Assembly (NCBI GenBank): GCA_947307015.1
Contig: CAMZHV010000020.1
Span: 1-42,530, forward strand
Length of the DNA: 42,530 bases
Origin: an uncultured Prevotellaceae bacterium
Lineage (GTDB): Bacteria; Bacteroidota; Bacteroidia; Bacteroidales; Bacteroidaceae
Direction of reading: 5' to 3'
The notes under the pieces are model-generated. The model ran no database searches. It saw only the letters and a program-made list of their open reading frames with translations, and was not told the origin of the DNA. The position numbers were made by a program, and so were the translations under genes. Positions 16,223 through 23,454 of the stretch are shown here, one piece after another; position 1 is the stretch's first letter, and every line of letters starts with the position of its first letter.

Positions 16223-17497
16223 TCATTCGTCCAATATTCGGAGCTTCACGAGCTCAATTTTGGTACTTGTATTCTTAATTATCTTAAATTCGAAGTTATC
16301 GAATGTGAAGACTTCGTTGAGTTTCGGGAAGCGCTGCATACGGTGGAGAATGAGGCCGCCTACGGTAAGGTATTCGTCGTTCTCGGGCAGTTCGATGTCA
16401 AGGAGCTCGTTGGCTTTGCTCACTTCGAGGCGAGCGGAGATTTCGTACTCGCCGGAAGGCAGCCGCTTGGCGATGTATGACTGCTGGTCGTGCTCGTCCT
16501 CAATATCGCCGAAGATTTCCTCGACGAGGTCTTCGAGGGTGCAGATGCCGCTGGTGCCGCCGAACTCATCGACGACGACGGCGAGGGATATTTTCTTCTG
16601 CATGAGCGTCTGCATCAGCTTCTGGGCGTTCATGCTCTCAGGCACGATGGGCACTTCGCGTATGTGATCCTTCCAGCTGTCGGACGGCTTGAGACGGAAG
16701 AGCTCGGAGGAGTGTATGAAGCCGATGATGTTGTCGATGTCGTTCTCGTAGACGATAATTTTCGAGCAGCCGCTCTCAACGAAACGTGCTTTGAGCTGTT
16801 CGAGGGAGTCATCAGCCTCAACAGCTACAATCTCGGTGCGAGGTACAATACAGTCGCGCACCTTGCAGTTGCTGAAATCGAGGGCGTTCTGGAAGATCTT
16901 GACTTCGTCGGTAATCTCTTCCTCGTTGTCGCTCTGATCAATGGTGGATTGGATGAGGTAGTCGAGGTCGACTTTTGTGAAACCTTGGTCGGTGTCGTTG
17001 TTGGTGACCTTAAACCCAAAAGCGCGCAACAGGAGCTTGGAAAGGCCGCTGGTGAACTTGGAGATGGGGAAGAGGACGACATAAAAGAGGAACGCGAAAG
17101 GCGCGAAGAAAAGCAGCGTGCGGTTGGGATTGAGCTTGAATAGCGTCTTGGGCAGGAATTCGCCAGTGAAAAGCACGATGAGCGTGGAGATGACGGTTTG
17201 GACGAATAGGGCGAGCCATTCGTTGGTGATACCTAACGGCTGTATAACGGTGGGCTCCAGGAACTTGGCAATGAGAATGCCGTAGATGACAATGGCTATG
17301 TTGTTGCCCACGAGGAGCGTGGAGATGAAACTGTTTGGGTGCTCAAAGAACTTGGCAGCAAAGCGTGAGCTAAAGCTGCTCTGCGAACGATCCATCTCGA
17401 AGCGCAGCTTGTTGCTCGAAACGAAGGCAATCTCCATGCCTGAGAAGAAAGCGGAGAAGGCCAGGGTGATGAGGATGTATACGATGAGGGTGGTCAC
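16223..17497 (-). CDS. CNNM/DUF21-CBS-CorC family membrane protein (hemolysin family)
   Basis: 424 residues starting at GTG 17495-17497; no ATG precedes the first membrane helix. Residues about 1-150 form the DUF21/CNNM transmembrane domain (TLIVYILITLAFSAFFSGME, VGNNIAIVIYG, FLPKTLFKLNP), about 200-330 a pair of CBS domains (CIVPRTEIVAVE, KISLAVVVDEFGGTSGICTL), about 345-420 the CorC/HlyC C-terminal domain. Family members are implicated in magnesium or cobalt export; the Bacteroidetes version resembles GldE. It sits directly downstream of lptC (23-base gap made of short repeats) in a cluster conserved in Bacteroidales. Confidence 0.85.
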   Translation of the reverse strand: MTTLIVYILITLAFSAFFSGMEIAFVSSNKLRFEMDRSQSSFSSRFAAKFFEHPNSFISTLLVGNNIAIVIYGILIAKFLEPTVIQPLGITNEWLALFVQTVISTLIVLFTGEFLPKTLFKLNPNRTLLFFAPFAFLFYVVLFPISKFTSGLSKLLLRAFGFKVTNNDTDQGFTKVDLDYLIQSTIDQSDNEEEITDEVKIFQNALDFSNCKVRDCIVPRTEIVAVEADDSLEQLKARFVESGCSKIIVYENDIDNIIGFIHSSELFRLKPSDSWKDHIREVPIVPESMNAQKLMQTLMQKKISLAVVVDEFGGTSGICTLEDLVEEIFGDIEDEHDQQSYIAKRLPSGEYEISARLEVSKANELLDIELPENDEYLTVGGLILHRMQRFPKLNEVFTFDNFEFKIIKNTSTKIELVKLRILDE

Positions 17498-17498
17498 T

Positions 17499-17536
17499 GT
17501 TGAACTCTTAAACTCTTGAACTATTGAACTTTTGTT
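17499..17536. repeat. Short degenerate direct repeats between lptC and the CNNM gene
   Basis: Four to five copies of an 8-9 base unit (TTGAACTCT, TAAACTCT, TGAACTAT, TGAACTTT) fill the 23-base gap and run into the end of lptC. Confidence 0.55.
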
Positions 17537-18243
17537 GAATCCGTAATGCTGTGCGTGGGTGCAGATGATACGCTGGCATCCCGTCGGGTGTCGGCTTGTG
17601 AGCCTCGACGGGTATCTTCATAGATGACGCCGGGCTTCTCGGGCGACAAGTTGTCGTTTTCCTCCTCCTTCTCATTCATAGGCATGTAGCCAACACTGTT
17701 TTCGACACTATATTTTGTCATCTCCTCATTGGAGCGGAAGTTGTAGCCCTTGAGTTGCTGATCGGAGGTGGGCATGGTGATGCACATGAACATAGTGTTC
17801 CACATCTCGCGTGCTGTCATATCCCAGAAAAGTTCCTCTGTTTCAAAAAGGTCGCCCTGACGATTAAGCACAACAACACGTCCGCGCAGTTCCCAGATGC
17901 GATTGGCGTGGCAGTAGGCGGTGTCGGCCTGAACGTACCATTCGACGTGGAACGTGGAATCGAATTTCTCGAGGAATAGGCCTTTAAGAAATGTCCATTC
18001 CTGCGGTTCGGTCATGTAGATGTCCCAATCCTCGGCGACAATTTTGTAGCTGATGATGCCAGAGTCGGAAATGAGATTGCTGATGCCGTGAGCAGACATC
18101 GTCGGCAGCGAATCCTTGTCATAGACAGCGGGAGCGATGTGCTCGTGGCTTTCGCCGCACGACATGAAAACAGCCAGCAGGATGACTGCCGATAGCGCTA
18201 TACGGTGCAGGGGATGGCGGAAGGGCTTCACTTGAACTTCCAT
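17521..18243 (-). CDS. lptC: LPS export protein LptC (lipoprotein form)
   Basis: 240 residues. The N terminus has a hydrophobic stretch ending AVFMSC, so Cys29 may be lipidated. Residues about 50-185 fit the LptC jelly-roll (ISNLISDSGIISYKIVAEDW, then FETEELFWDMTAREMW), which takes lipopolysaccharide from LptB2FG and passes it to LptA. The last about 45 residues are a polar extension with a near-duplicated EDTRRGSQ/ADTRRDAS, not needed for the fold. The start overlaps the end of the OMP gene by 16 bases, indicating cotranscription and coupling. Assignment also rests on the conserved neighbourhood (coaX, OMP, CNNM, ppiD). Confidence 0.82.
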   Translation of the reverse strand: MEVQVKPFRHPLHRIALSAVILLAVFMSCGESHEHIAPAVYDKDSLPTMSAHGISNLISDSGIISYKIVAEDWDIYMTEPQEWTFLKGLFLEKFDSTFHVEWYVQADTAYCHANRIWELRGRVVVLNRQGDLFETEELFWDMTAREMWNTMFMCITMPTSDQQLKGYNFRSNEEMTKYSVENSVGYMPMNEKEEENDNLSPEKPGVIYEDTRRGSQADTRRDASVSSAPTHSITDSTKVQ

Positions 18244-19562
18244 TTCATGAACCAGCGTTCGTTGAACGTGAGGCCGATGTGTACGCTGAGAATGTTCTCA
18301 TCGATGAGGGCGGCGGCACTGGCTTCGCGGCGCGACCATTCCACGCCGACGTTGACGTAGGAACGGTTGTTGTACTTGTTAGTGATGGGAAGTCCTACGC
18401 CTGCCGTGATGCCAAATTCTGCAGGGCCATCGAGCGTCGTGCCGCCCATGGGTATATTAATATAAGGTGTGGAATAGTAGGCACCGACGCGGTAGTTGAT
18501 GCGGCGCAGGAAATTCGGGGAGTAGCGTTCGGGGATGTATTCGGCACCGGCATTGATGCGCCAGCGGTTGGAGTATGCTCCCGTCTGCGGTGTGTAGGAG
18601 CGGTCGCTGGCATCGAAGACGGGCGTATTGCATTTGCTCCACTGCTCGAAGGTGACGTCAGCTGCTATTGTCAGGATGTTCGTCCGTTCCCAGGCAACAC
18701 CCAAGCTGTAGGTCATTGGGATGCTGTACCCATGGTCGGTTTTGCTGAGTATGCTGTCGCTGCTGACGGCTGTGCGCAGCATATTACATTCGCCGCTAAG
18801 CTTATGGCCGAGCCCCACGGTGGCACCGATGGTCAGGCGTTGTTCATTTTTCAGCTGTGCCTGGTATTGTATGGCGACATCACCCTTCCACGAGGCGATA
18901 GTTGTATAGTAGAAGGTGCGCAAACTGCTGAACGACGTAGTGTTAGTGGTGCCGTTCTCCTGGAAAGACTGCATAAACTCATGATAGATGTCACCCCAAA
19001 GGAAACCGACATTGGCACCAAACGAGAATCCCTTAAAAGGTTGCCAACCCGCACCGATATAAGCCTGATGTAGCCCGCCGCTGCCCTTGTAAGCGAATGT
19101 GTTGGTGATTTTCTGACTTGTATAGGAATCTATGCCTACGTCGCGCGTCTGCGTGAAAGTGTAGCCGATCTTGGTGTACGGTTGGAAACCAATGCTCATG
19201 CCGGCATTGCGAGCCAGGCGGAAGGCGGCGTTGACGTGGTCGAAGGAGGTGTTGTTGGCTGCCACGTGGGCGTTGCCCTGCGTGAAACGTGTGCGCTGCA
19301 AACCCATGCCGACATCGAAGAGGAAGGTCAGCGAATCCATCGCAGAGTAGCTGGCAGGGTTCTGCATATTGACGCGTGAGCCGTTGCGCAAGCCTTGTGC
19401 CACACCGCCCATGGAACGGTTGTAGCTCTGCGACTGGTCGCACGGCAAGCCGAGGCCGAAGCGTGAGTAGGTCGAGTTGGTGCCATTAGCTTGTGCTGCT
19501 GCTGTGAAGGGGTTGAGCAGCATTGCCGCAGTGGCCATAAAAAGGATGTATCTGAGTCTCAT
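18228..19562 (-). CDS. Outer-membrane protein, FadL-like
   Basis: 444 residues with a signal peptide (MRLRYILFMATAAMLLNPFT to AAAQ). After it come YSRFGLGL and MGGVAQGLRNGSRVNMQNPAS, the N-terminal pattern of FadL/OmpP1-like barrels in Bacteroidetes, and alternating strands to the end. FadL-type barrels move hydrophobic compounds across the outer membrane; the substrate here is unknown. Its ATG overlaps the coaX stop by 4 bases (ATGA) and its 3' end overlaps lptC by 16 bases, so the three genes are translationally linked. Confidence 0.8.
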   Translation of the reverse strand: MRLRYILFMATAAMLLNPFTAAAQANGTNSTYSRFGLGLPCDQSQSYNRSMGGVAQGLRNGSRVNMQNPASYSAMDSLTFLFDVGMGLQRTRFTQGNAHVAANNTSFDHVNAAFRLARNAGMSIGFQPYTKIGYTFTQTRDVGIDSYTSQKITNTFAYKGSGGLHQAYIGAGWQPFKGFSFGANVGFLWGDIYHEFMQSFQENGTTNTTSFSSLRTFYYTTIASWKGDVAIQYQAQLKNEQRLTIGATVGLGHKLSGECNMLRTAVSSDSILSKTDHGYSIPMTYSLGVAWERTNILTIAADVTFEQWSKCNTPVFDASDRSYTPQTGAYSNRWRINAGAEYIPERYSPNFLRRINYRVGAYYSTPYINIPMGGTTLDGPAEFGITAGVGLPITNKYNNRSYVNVGVEWSRREASAAALIDENILSVHIGLTFNERWFMKWKFK

Positions 19563-20293
19563 TGTTGCGTTGTTGAGGGCGTCATTTGGTGCCTTAAAAC
19601 CGTGTTGAGCCCACGTGGAACGAGGAATTGGTCTGCAAAGGTGCCACTTTTTATTGTGTCTTCAAAATTTATCTCGTCTCCGCCCGTTAAAAAAACCAAA
19701 AGTTGAGGATATTTAGCTTTAAAATGGGCGATATAGCCTTCGATTTCGTGTTTCAGCCCTTGAATGACGCCCGATCGGATGGCTGTTTCGGTGTTGTAAC
19801 CGAGTTCTGGCGTCGCTCCTTCGGCTTCCACGAGTGGTAGGCGTGGGAAATAATAGTCGATGGCTTTCAGGCGGGCGTGTAAACCGGGGCTGATATTGCC
19901 GCCGACGTACTCGCCTTCAGCGGTGACGAAGTCGAAAGTGATGCAGCTGCCGGCATCGATGATGAGCAACGGGAATCCCGGACTTTGCGACCACGCTCCG
20001 ATGGCCGCGGCCAGACGGTCGGGTCCTAAGGTGTCGGGCGTGCGGTAGGCGTTGCGAAGGGGGCTGGGCGTCTCCGATGAGAAGCGGATGACGGGGCAAG
20101 GGAGGGCGGCCAACCATGCCTCGGCAAGAGGAGGGAGCGTCACCACAGAGGAGACGATGGCTGCCTCCGGGGCTGTGGTAAGTGGGATGAAGGCAAGGTC
20201 ATGCCCGACCTGCTTTCCATGGCAGATCATTTCGTCACCATCGAAGCAATAATACTTGCTGAAGGTGTTGCCGATATCGATGACCAAGTTCAT
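19559..20293 (-). CDS. coaX: Type III pantothenate kinase
   Basis: 244 residues from the ATG at 20291-20293; the longer open frame to 20365 adds a tail without family similarity and crosses the promoter. Phosphorylates pantothenate in the first step of coenzyme A synthesis. Type III (ASKHA fold) motifs are present: DIGNT (6-10), GPDRLAA (about 103-109), DAGSCITFD and GGNISPG. Type III enzymes need a monovalent cation and are not feedback-inhibited by CoA. First gene of the minus-strand envelope cluster; the following OMP gene overlaps by 4 bases. Confidence 0.93.
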   Translation of the reverse strand: MNLVIDIGNTFSKYYCFDGDEMICHGKQVGHDLAFIPLTTAPEAAIVSSVVTLPPLAEAWLAALPCPVIRFSSETPSPLRNAYRTPDTLGPDRLAAAIGAWSQSPGFPLLIIDAGSCITFDFVTAEGEYVGGNISPGLHARLKAIDYYFPRLPLVEAEGATPELGYNTETAIRSGVIQGLKHEIEGYIAHFKAKYPQLLVFLTGGDEINFEDTIKSGTFADQFLVPRGLNTVLRHQMTPSTTQQ

Positions 20294-20302
20294 TTGCGGG
20301 TG

Positions 20303-20310
20303 CAAAGGTA
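20303..20310 (-). promoter_or_regulatory. -7 box of coaX
   Basis: TACCTTTG on the minus strand, only 9 bases before the coaX ATG, so the transcript would have almost no leader. Divergent from the promoter at 20395-20402. Confidence 0.55.
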
Positions 20311-20394
20311 CGCATAATTTGTGATTTATTCTTATTTTATGCCTTGAAAATGCAGAAAAATACAAAATGTAAGGTTTAAATCATAAATTATCAT

Positions 20395-20402
20395 TACCTT
20401 TG
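20395..20402 (+). promoter_or_regulatory. -7 box of the Lnb/DUF4105 gene
   Basis: TACCTTTG, 9 bases before the ATG at 20412. It overlaps the TTG at 20400, which therefore cannot be the start codon. The transcript should be leaderless or nearly so. Confidence 0.6.
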
Positions 20403-20411
20403 CGGCCGTTT

Positions 20412-21650
20412 ATGAGACGACTGTATCAATTCATACTTCTTGCGGTGCTGTTGCCCCTGTTCCCGTCTGTCCTTGTAGCACAGGTGCCGATCGAAGGTTT
20501 CGAGCTCGTGGATTCCACGATTACTGCGAGCCTCCTGACCTGTTCGCCAGGGCAGGAGAACTATGAGCTTTATGGGCACACGGCTATTCGTATGCAATGG
20601 TCAGAGGTCATGGGTGAGAGTATTGTTGCGCACGACCTCGTCTACAATTTCGGTCTCTTCGATTTCAACCAGCCTCATTTTGTCTGGCATTTCACAATGG
20701 GTGAGTGCGACTATATCGTTGCACCTTCGCCACTGGATCATTTCCTGCTCGAATATGAATACCGCGGCTCGTCGGTGACGGCACAGGTGCTGAGGCTGAA
20801 GACGTATGAGGCTAAGCGCCTGCTGTTGACTTTGGATAGCTTATGCCGCCCCGAGAACCGCCTGTACCGCTATAACATCTTCAGCAACAACTGCACGACA
20901 AGGGCACGTGACGTCATAGAGGAATGTATCGATGGTGATGTCATCTATCCCTTCCGCCCCCGTCGCAATACATATCGCACCATTCTTCATGAGTTTACGA
21001 AAGGTCATGAGTGGGCGAGAGAAGGTAACGACCTTCTGATCGGCGCTGATGCCGACACGCTGCTTTTGGAACGCGGCGAACAGTTCTCACCCATTTACCT
21101 GATGCACTATTTCGACAGTGCTTTCGTCGACCGTGGACGAACGGAATATATGCCTTTGGTGACAGAACGCTACGAATTGCTGCCTGCCAATGACCAGCGT
21201 CAGCAGCTGGCGGCCGATCAGCTGCCTCAGATTCCCTTCACGCCGAATACCCTTTGGTGGATGGTTTTCGTTGTTGGCTTGCTTATCGCCGCAGCCGAAC
21301 TTTATTGGCAGCGTGTGATTTGGCCTGTAGACGCCGTGCTTATGGTGTTGCAGGGCGTAGCTGGTTGTCTGGTGATGCTCATCGTGTCGTACTCCGAGCA
21401 TCCTACAGTAGCGTCAAATTGGCAGGTGTGGGTGCTGAATCCCATTCCCCTGTTATTTGTCTACCAAGTCGTAAAGTCCGACATCCGTCATCAACGTGCT
21501 GTCTATCACACAGGTGCTGCCGTGTGGTACTCGGCTTTCATCATCCTATATTTCATCCTTCCACAAGACTTCAGTGCGCTGATCCTGCCTTTGGCACTGC
21601 TTTTGCTGAGCCGTGCAGTGGTACACCTTATTATATATAGGAGACATTAG
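20412..21650 (+). CDS. Lnb/DUF4105 domain protein (putative lipoprotein N-acyltransferase)
   Basis: 412 residues. Signal sequence (1-24, MRRLYQFILLAVLLPLFPSV to VAQ), a periplasmic domain (about 30-230) with YGHTAIR (His56) and FSNNCTTRARD (Cys161), the His/Cys pattern of the DUF4105/Lnb family, then about five membrane helices (280-410). Proteins of this family have been linked to N-acylation of lipoproteins in Bacteroides, which lack Lnt; I infer the same role here from the motifs. That would suit a region rich in lipoproteins (LptC, transglutaminase, rSAM cassette). Start chosen at ATG 20412 because the earlier TTG lies inside the -7 box. It is followed 44 bases later by the phosphatase-family gene. 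Confidence 0.8.
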   Translation: MRRLYQFILLAVLLPLFPSVLVAQVPIEGFELVDSTITASLLTCSPGQENYELYGHTAIRMQWSEVMGESIVAHDLVYNFGLFDFNQPHFVWHFTMGECDYIVAPSPLDHFLLEYEYRGSSVTAQVLRLKTYEAKRLLLTLDSLCRPENRLYRYNIFSNNCTTRARDVIEECIDGDVIYPFRPRRNTYRTILHEFTKGHEWAREGNDLLIGADADTLLLERGEQFSPIYLMHYFDSAFVDRGRTEYMPLVTERYELLPANDQRQQLAADQLPQIPFTPNTLWWMVFVVGLLIAAAELYWQRVIWPVDAVLMVLQGVAGCLVMLIVSYSEHPTVASNWQVWVLNPIPLLFVYQVVKSDIRHQRAVYHTGAAVWYSAFIILYFILPQDFSALILPLALLLLSRAVVHLIIYRRH

Positions 21651-21694
21651 ACTTAACCATTAAGCATTAAACTACAATAGCACACCACGCTTCC

Positions 21695-23284
21695 ATAACC
21701 AAGAGCCGCCTGCTAACCTCCGTCATCGCTTTGATGGCGCTGGTAGGTGTTGATGCTCAGAACGCTGCTGAGCTGCCACGTCTGGTGGTGAATATCCTTG
21801 TGGATCAGCTGCGCACGGATTACATGGAAGCTTTTGCACCGCTGTATGGCGAGGACGGTTTGAAGCGTCTGATGGCTGAGGCCCGTTTCTATACCGATAC
21901 CCAGCAGCCATTCTATCGTGTCGATCGCGCCAGTGCAGCTGCCATGCTCAGCACGGGCACATCACCTTCTGTCAACGGCATACCTGGCCTCTCTTGGATG
22001 TCGCGAGAGACGCTACAACCTATTTTTTGCGTCGATGATGCCCGTTACAAAGGCTTGCATACGACAGAACGCACCTCGCCCCAACGCCTGCTCACCACGA
22101 CGCTTACCGATGAGTTGGAATTGGCTACGGGCAAGAAAGCTATTGTTTATAGCATTGCACCCGAGCGCGAGATGGCGGTGCTGATGGCAGGTCATCTGGC
22201 TGATGGCGCCTTTTGGATCAACGATGAGACGGGGGCGTGGTGCAGCACCGAATACTACGGCACTATCTATCCTTCGTGGGCTTCCGTCTACGAGCGTTCC
22301 AACGCCCTGTCATCGCGCATTAAGAAGATGACGTATGAGTCAGTCTATGAGGGCGCTTTGCAAGATTTCCATTATTTCCAGAGCTTGGACGACACGGAGC
22401 AGAAGGACTTCAAGCACAAGTTCGAGGGAGATCGTCGCTATCGCCTGTTGAAGAATTCCGTTTTGGTCAACGATGAAGTCGTAGGTTTTGTAGATCAATG
22501 TCTTAAAAGCTCTTATATTGGTCGTGACCGCGTGCCGGACATCCTCAACGTGGGGCTCTATGCTGGCAATTTCGACCACCGCTCCGTCACCGAAGCACCT
22601 TCTGAGTTGCAGGATGCCTACGTGCGTCTTGACCAGGCGTTGGCACATCTGATTACTTCCGTTGAGAAGATTTTCGGTAAGGACAAAGCCCTGTTTGTCG
22701 TCTCTTCGACAGGCTATGCCGACAGCGACGACAGTGGGCAGCGCTTGGAGAATATCCCTACGGGCACATTCTCCATGCAGCGCTCGTCGATGCTCCTGAA
22801 CATGTACCTGTCGGCCATCTTCGGACAGGCGCAGTACGTCGTTGCTACCTTCGACAATCAGATTTACCTCGACCATAAGCTCATTGAGCAGAAGCAATTG
22901 CGATTAGCTGACCTGCTGGCACGCAGTGAGGAGTTCATCGCCCAGATGGCTGGCGTTCGTCAGGTTTACACTTCGCAGAGCCTCGTGCTCAGTAGCTGGG
23001 AACCTCGCGTTTCGCGCATCCGTGCCGGCTGGAATGCCATTTGCTCGGGTGACATCCTCATTGAGGTCTTCCCAGGTTGGGTCATCAGTTACGAGAATAA
23101 TCCCGATTATATCAATCCCAACGAGGCTTATCTTAGCTTCCCCCTCTTTTTCCTTGGCGCAGACATTGCAACTGAGCGCATCACCACGCCCGTTACCACG
23201 GCTGCCGTGGCACCTACGCTCGCACGCTGCCTGAGAATACGAGCTCCGAACGGAAGCAGCGAGGCACCGCTGGTGCTGAAATAA
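21695..23284 (+). CDS. Alkaline phosphatase superfamily protein, apparent ATA start
   Basis: About 529 residues. The mature part has the alkaline phosphatase/nucleotide pyrophosphatase pattern: VVNILVDQLRTDYMEAF with the metal-binding Asp, then DRASAAAMLSTGTSPSVNGI with the nucleophile region, and a C-terminal domain. The frame is open from 21671 and encodes a good signal peptide (TKSRLLTSVIALMALVGVDAQ), but no ATG, GTG or TTG precedes it. ATA at 21695 lies where a start would be expected; the first ordinary starts (TTG 21731, ATG 21734) cut the signal peptide short. Either ATA is used, or an ATG was lost. Some usual metal ligands near the C terminus are not obvious (SSTGYADSDD in place of SDHG), so activity is uncertain. 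Exported; probably cotranscribed with the Lnb gene. Confidence 0.75.
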   Translation: MTKSRLLTSVIALMALVGVDAQNAAELPRLVVNILVDQLRTDYMEAFAPLYGEDGLKRLMAEARFYTDTQQPFYRVDRASAAAMLSTGTSPSVNGIPGLSWMSRETLQPIFCVDDARYKGLHTTERTSPQRLLTTTLTDELELATGKKAIVYSIAPEREMAVLMAGHLADGAFWINDETGAWCSTEYYGTIYPSWASVYERSNALSSRIKKMTYESVYEGALQDFHYFQSLDDTEQKDFKHKFEGDRRYRLLKNSVLVNDEVVGFVDQCLKSSYIGRDRVPDILNVGLYAGNFDHRSVTEAPSELQDAYVRLDQALAHLITSVEKIFGKDKALFVVSSTGYADSDDSGQRLENIPTGTFSMQRSSMLLNMYLSAIFGQAQYVVATFDNQIYLDHKLIEQKQLRLADLLARSEEFIAQMAGVRQVYTSQSLVLSSWEPRVSRIRAGWNAICSGDILIEVFPGWVISYENNPDYINPNEAYLSFPLFFLGADIATERITTPVTTAAVAPTLARCLRIRAPNGSSEAPLVLK

Positions 23285-23323
23285 AGACCCACCCCCGCCC
23301 CCTCCCTGTGAGGGAGGGGAGAG
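23285..23323. repeat. REP-like palindromic element, copy 1
   Basis: Begins AGACCCACCCCCGCC and contains the hairpin CCCTCCCTGTGAGGGAGGG. It starts immediately after the stop codon at 23282-23284. Copy 2 at 23410-23446 is its inverted partner. Confidence 0.75.
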
Positions 23324-23409
23324 TGGTCACTTTCAAGAATTGAAGAATTATAAAAAATATAAACCAAATAGATAATGACCCTAATAGCCCTCCGTTAGAA
23401 AAACATTAT

Positions 23410-23446
23410 TCTCCCCTCCCTTGCAGGGAGGGGTTGGGGGTGGGTC
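23410..23446. repeat. REP-like palindromic element, copy 2 (inverted)
   Basis: Begins TCTCCCCTCCCTTGCAGGGA and ends GGGGGTGGGTCT, the inverse of copy 1 with slight differences. Its end lies 8 bases before the secA ATG. The 86 bases between the copies are AT-rich and hold no gene or recognisable -7 box. Confidence 0.75.
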
Positions 23447-23454
23447 TATAATTT

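Noticed and set aside
20294..20365. N-terminal extension of CoaX
   Set aside because: The type III kinase fold begins at MNLVIDIGNT; the extension crosses the promoter.
20400..20411. Earlier TTG start for the Lnb gene
   Set aside because: The TTG is part of the TACCTTTG -7 box; the signal peptide starts properly at ATG 20412.
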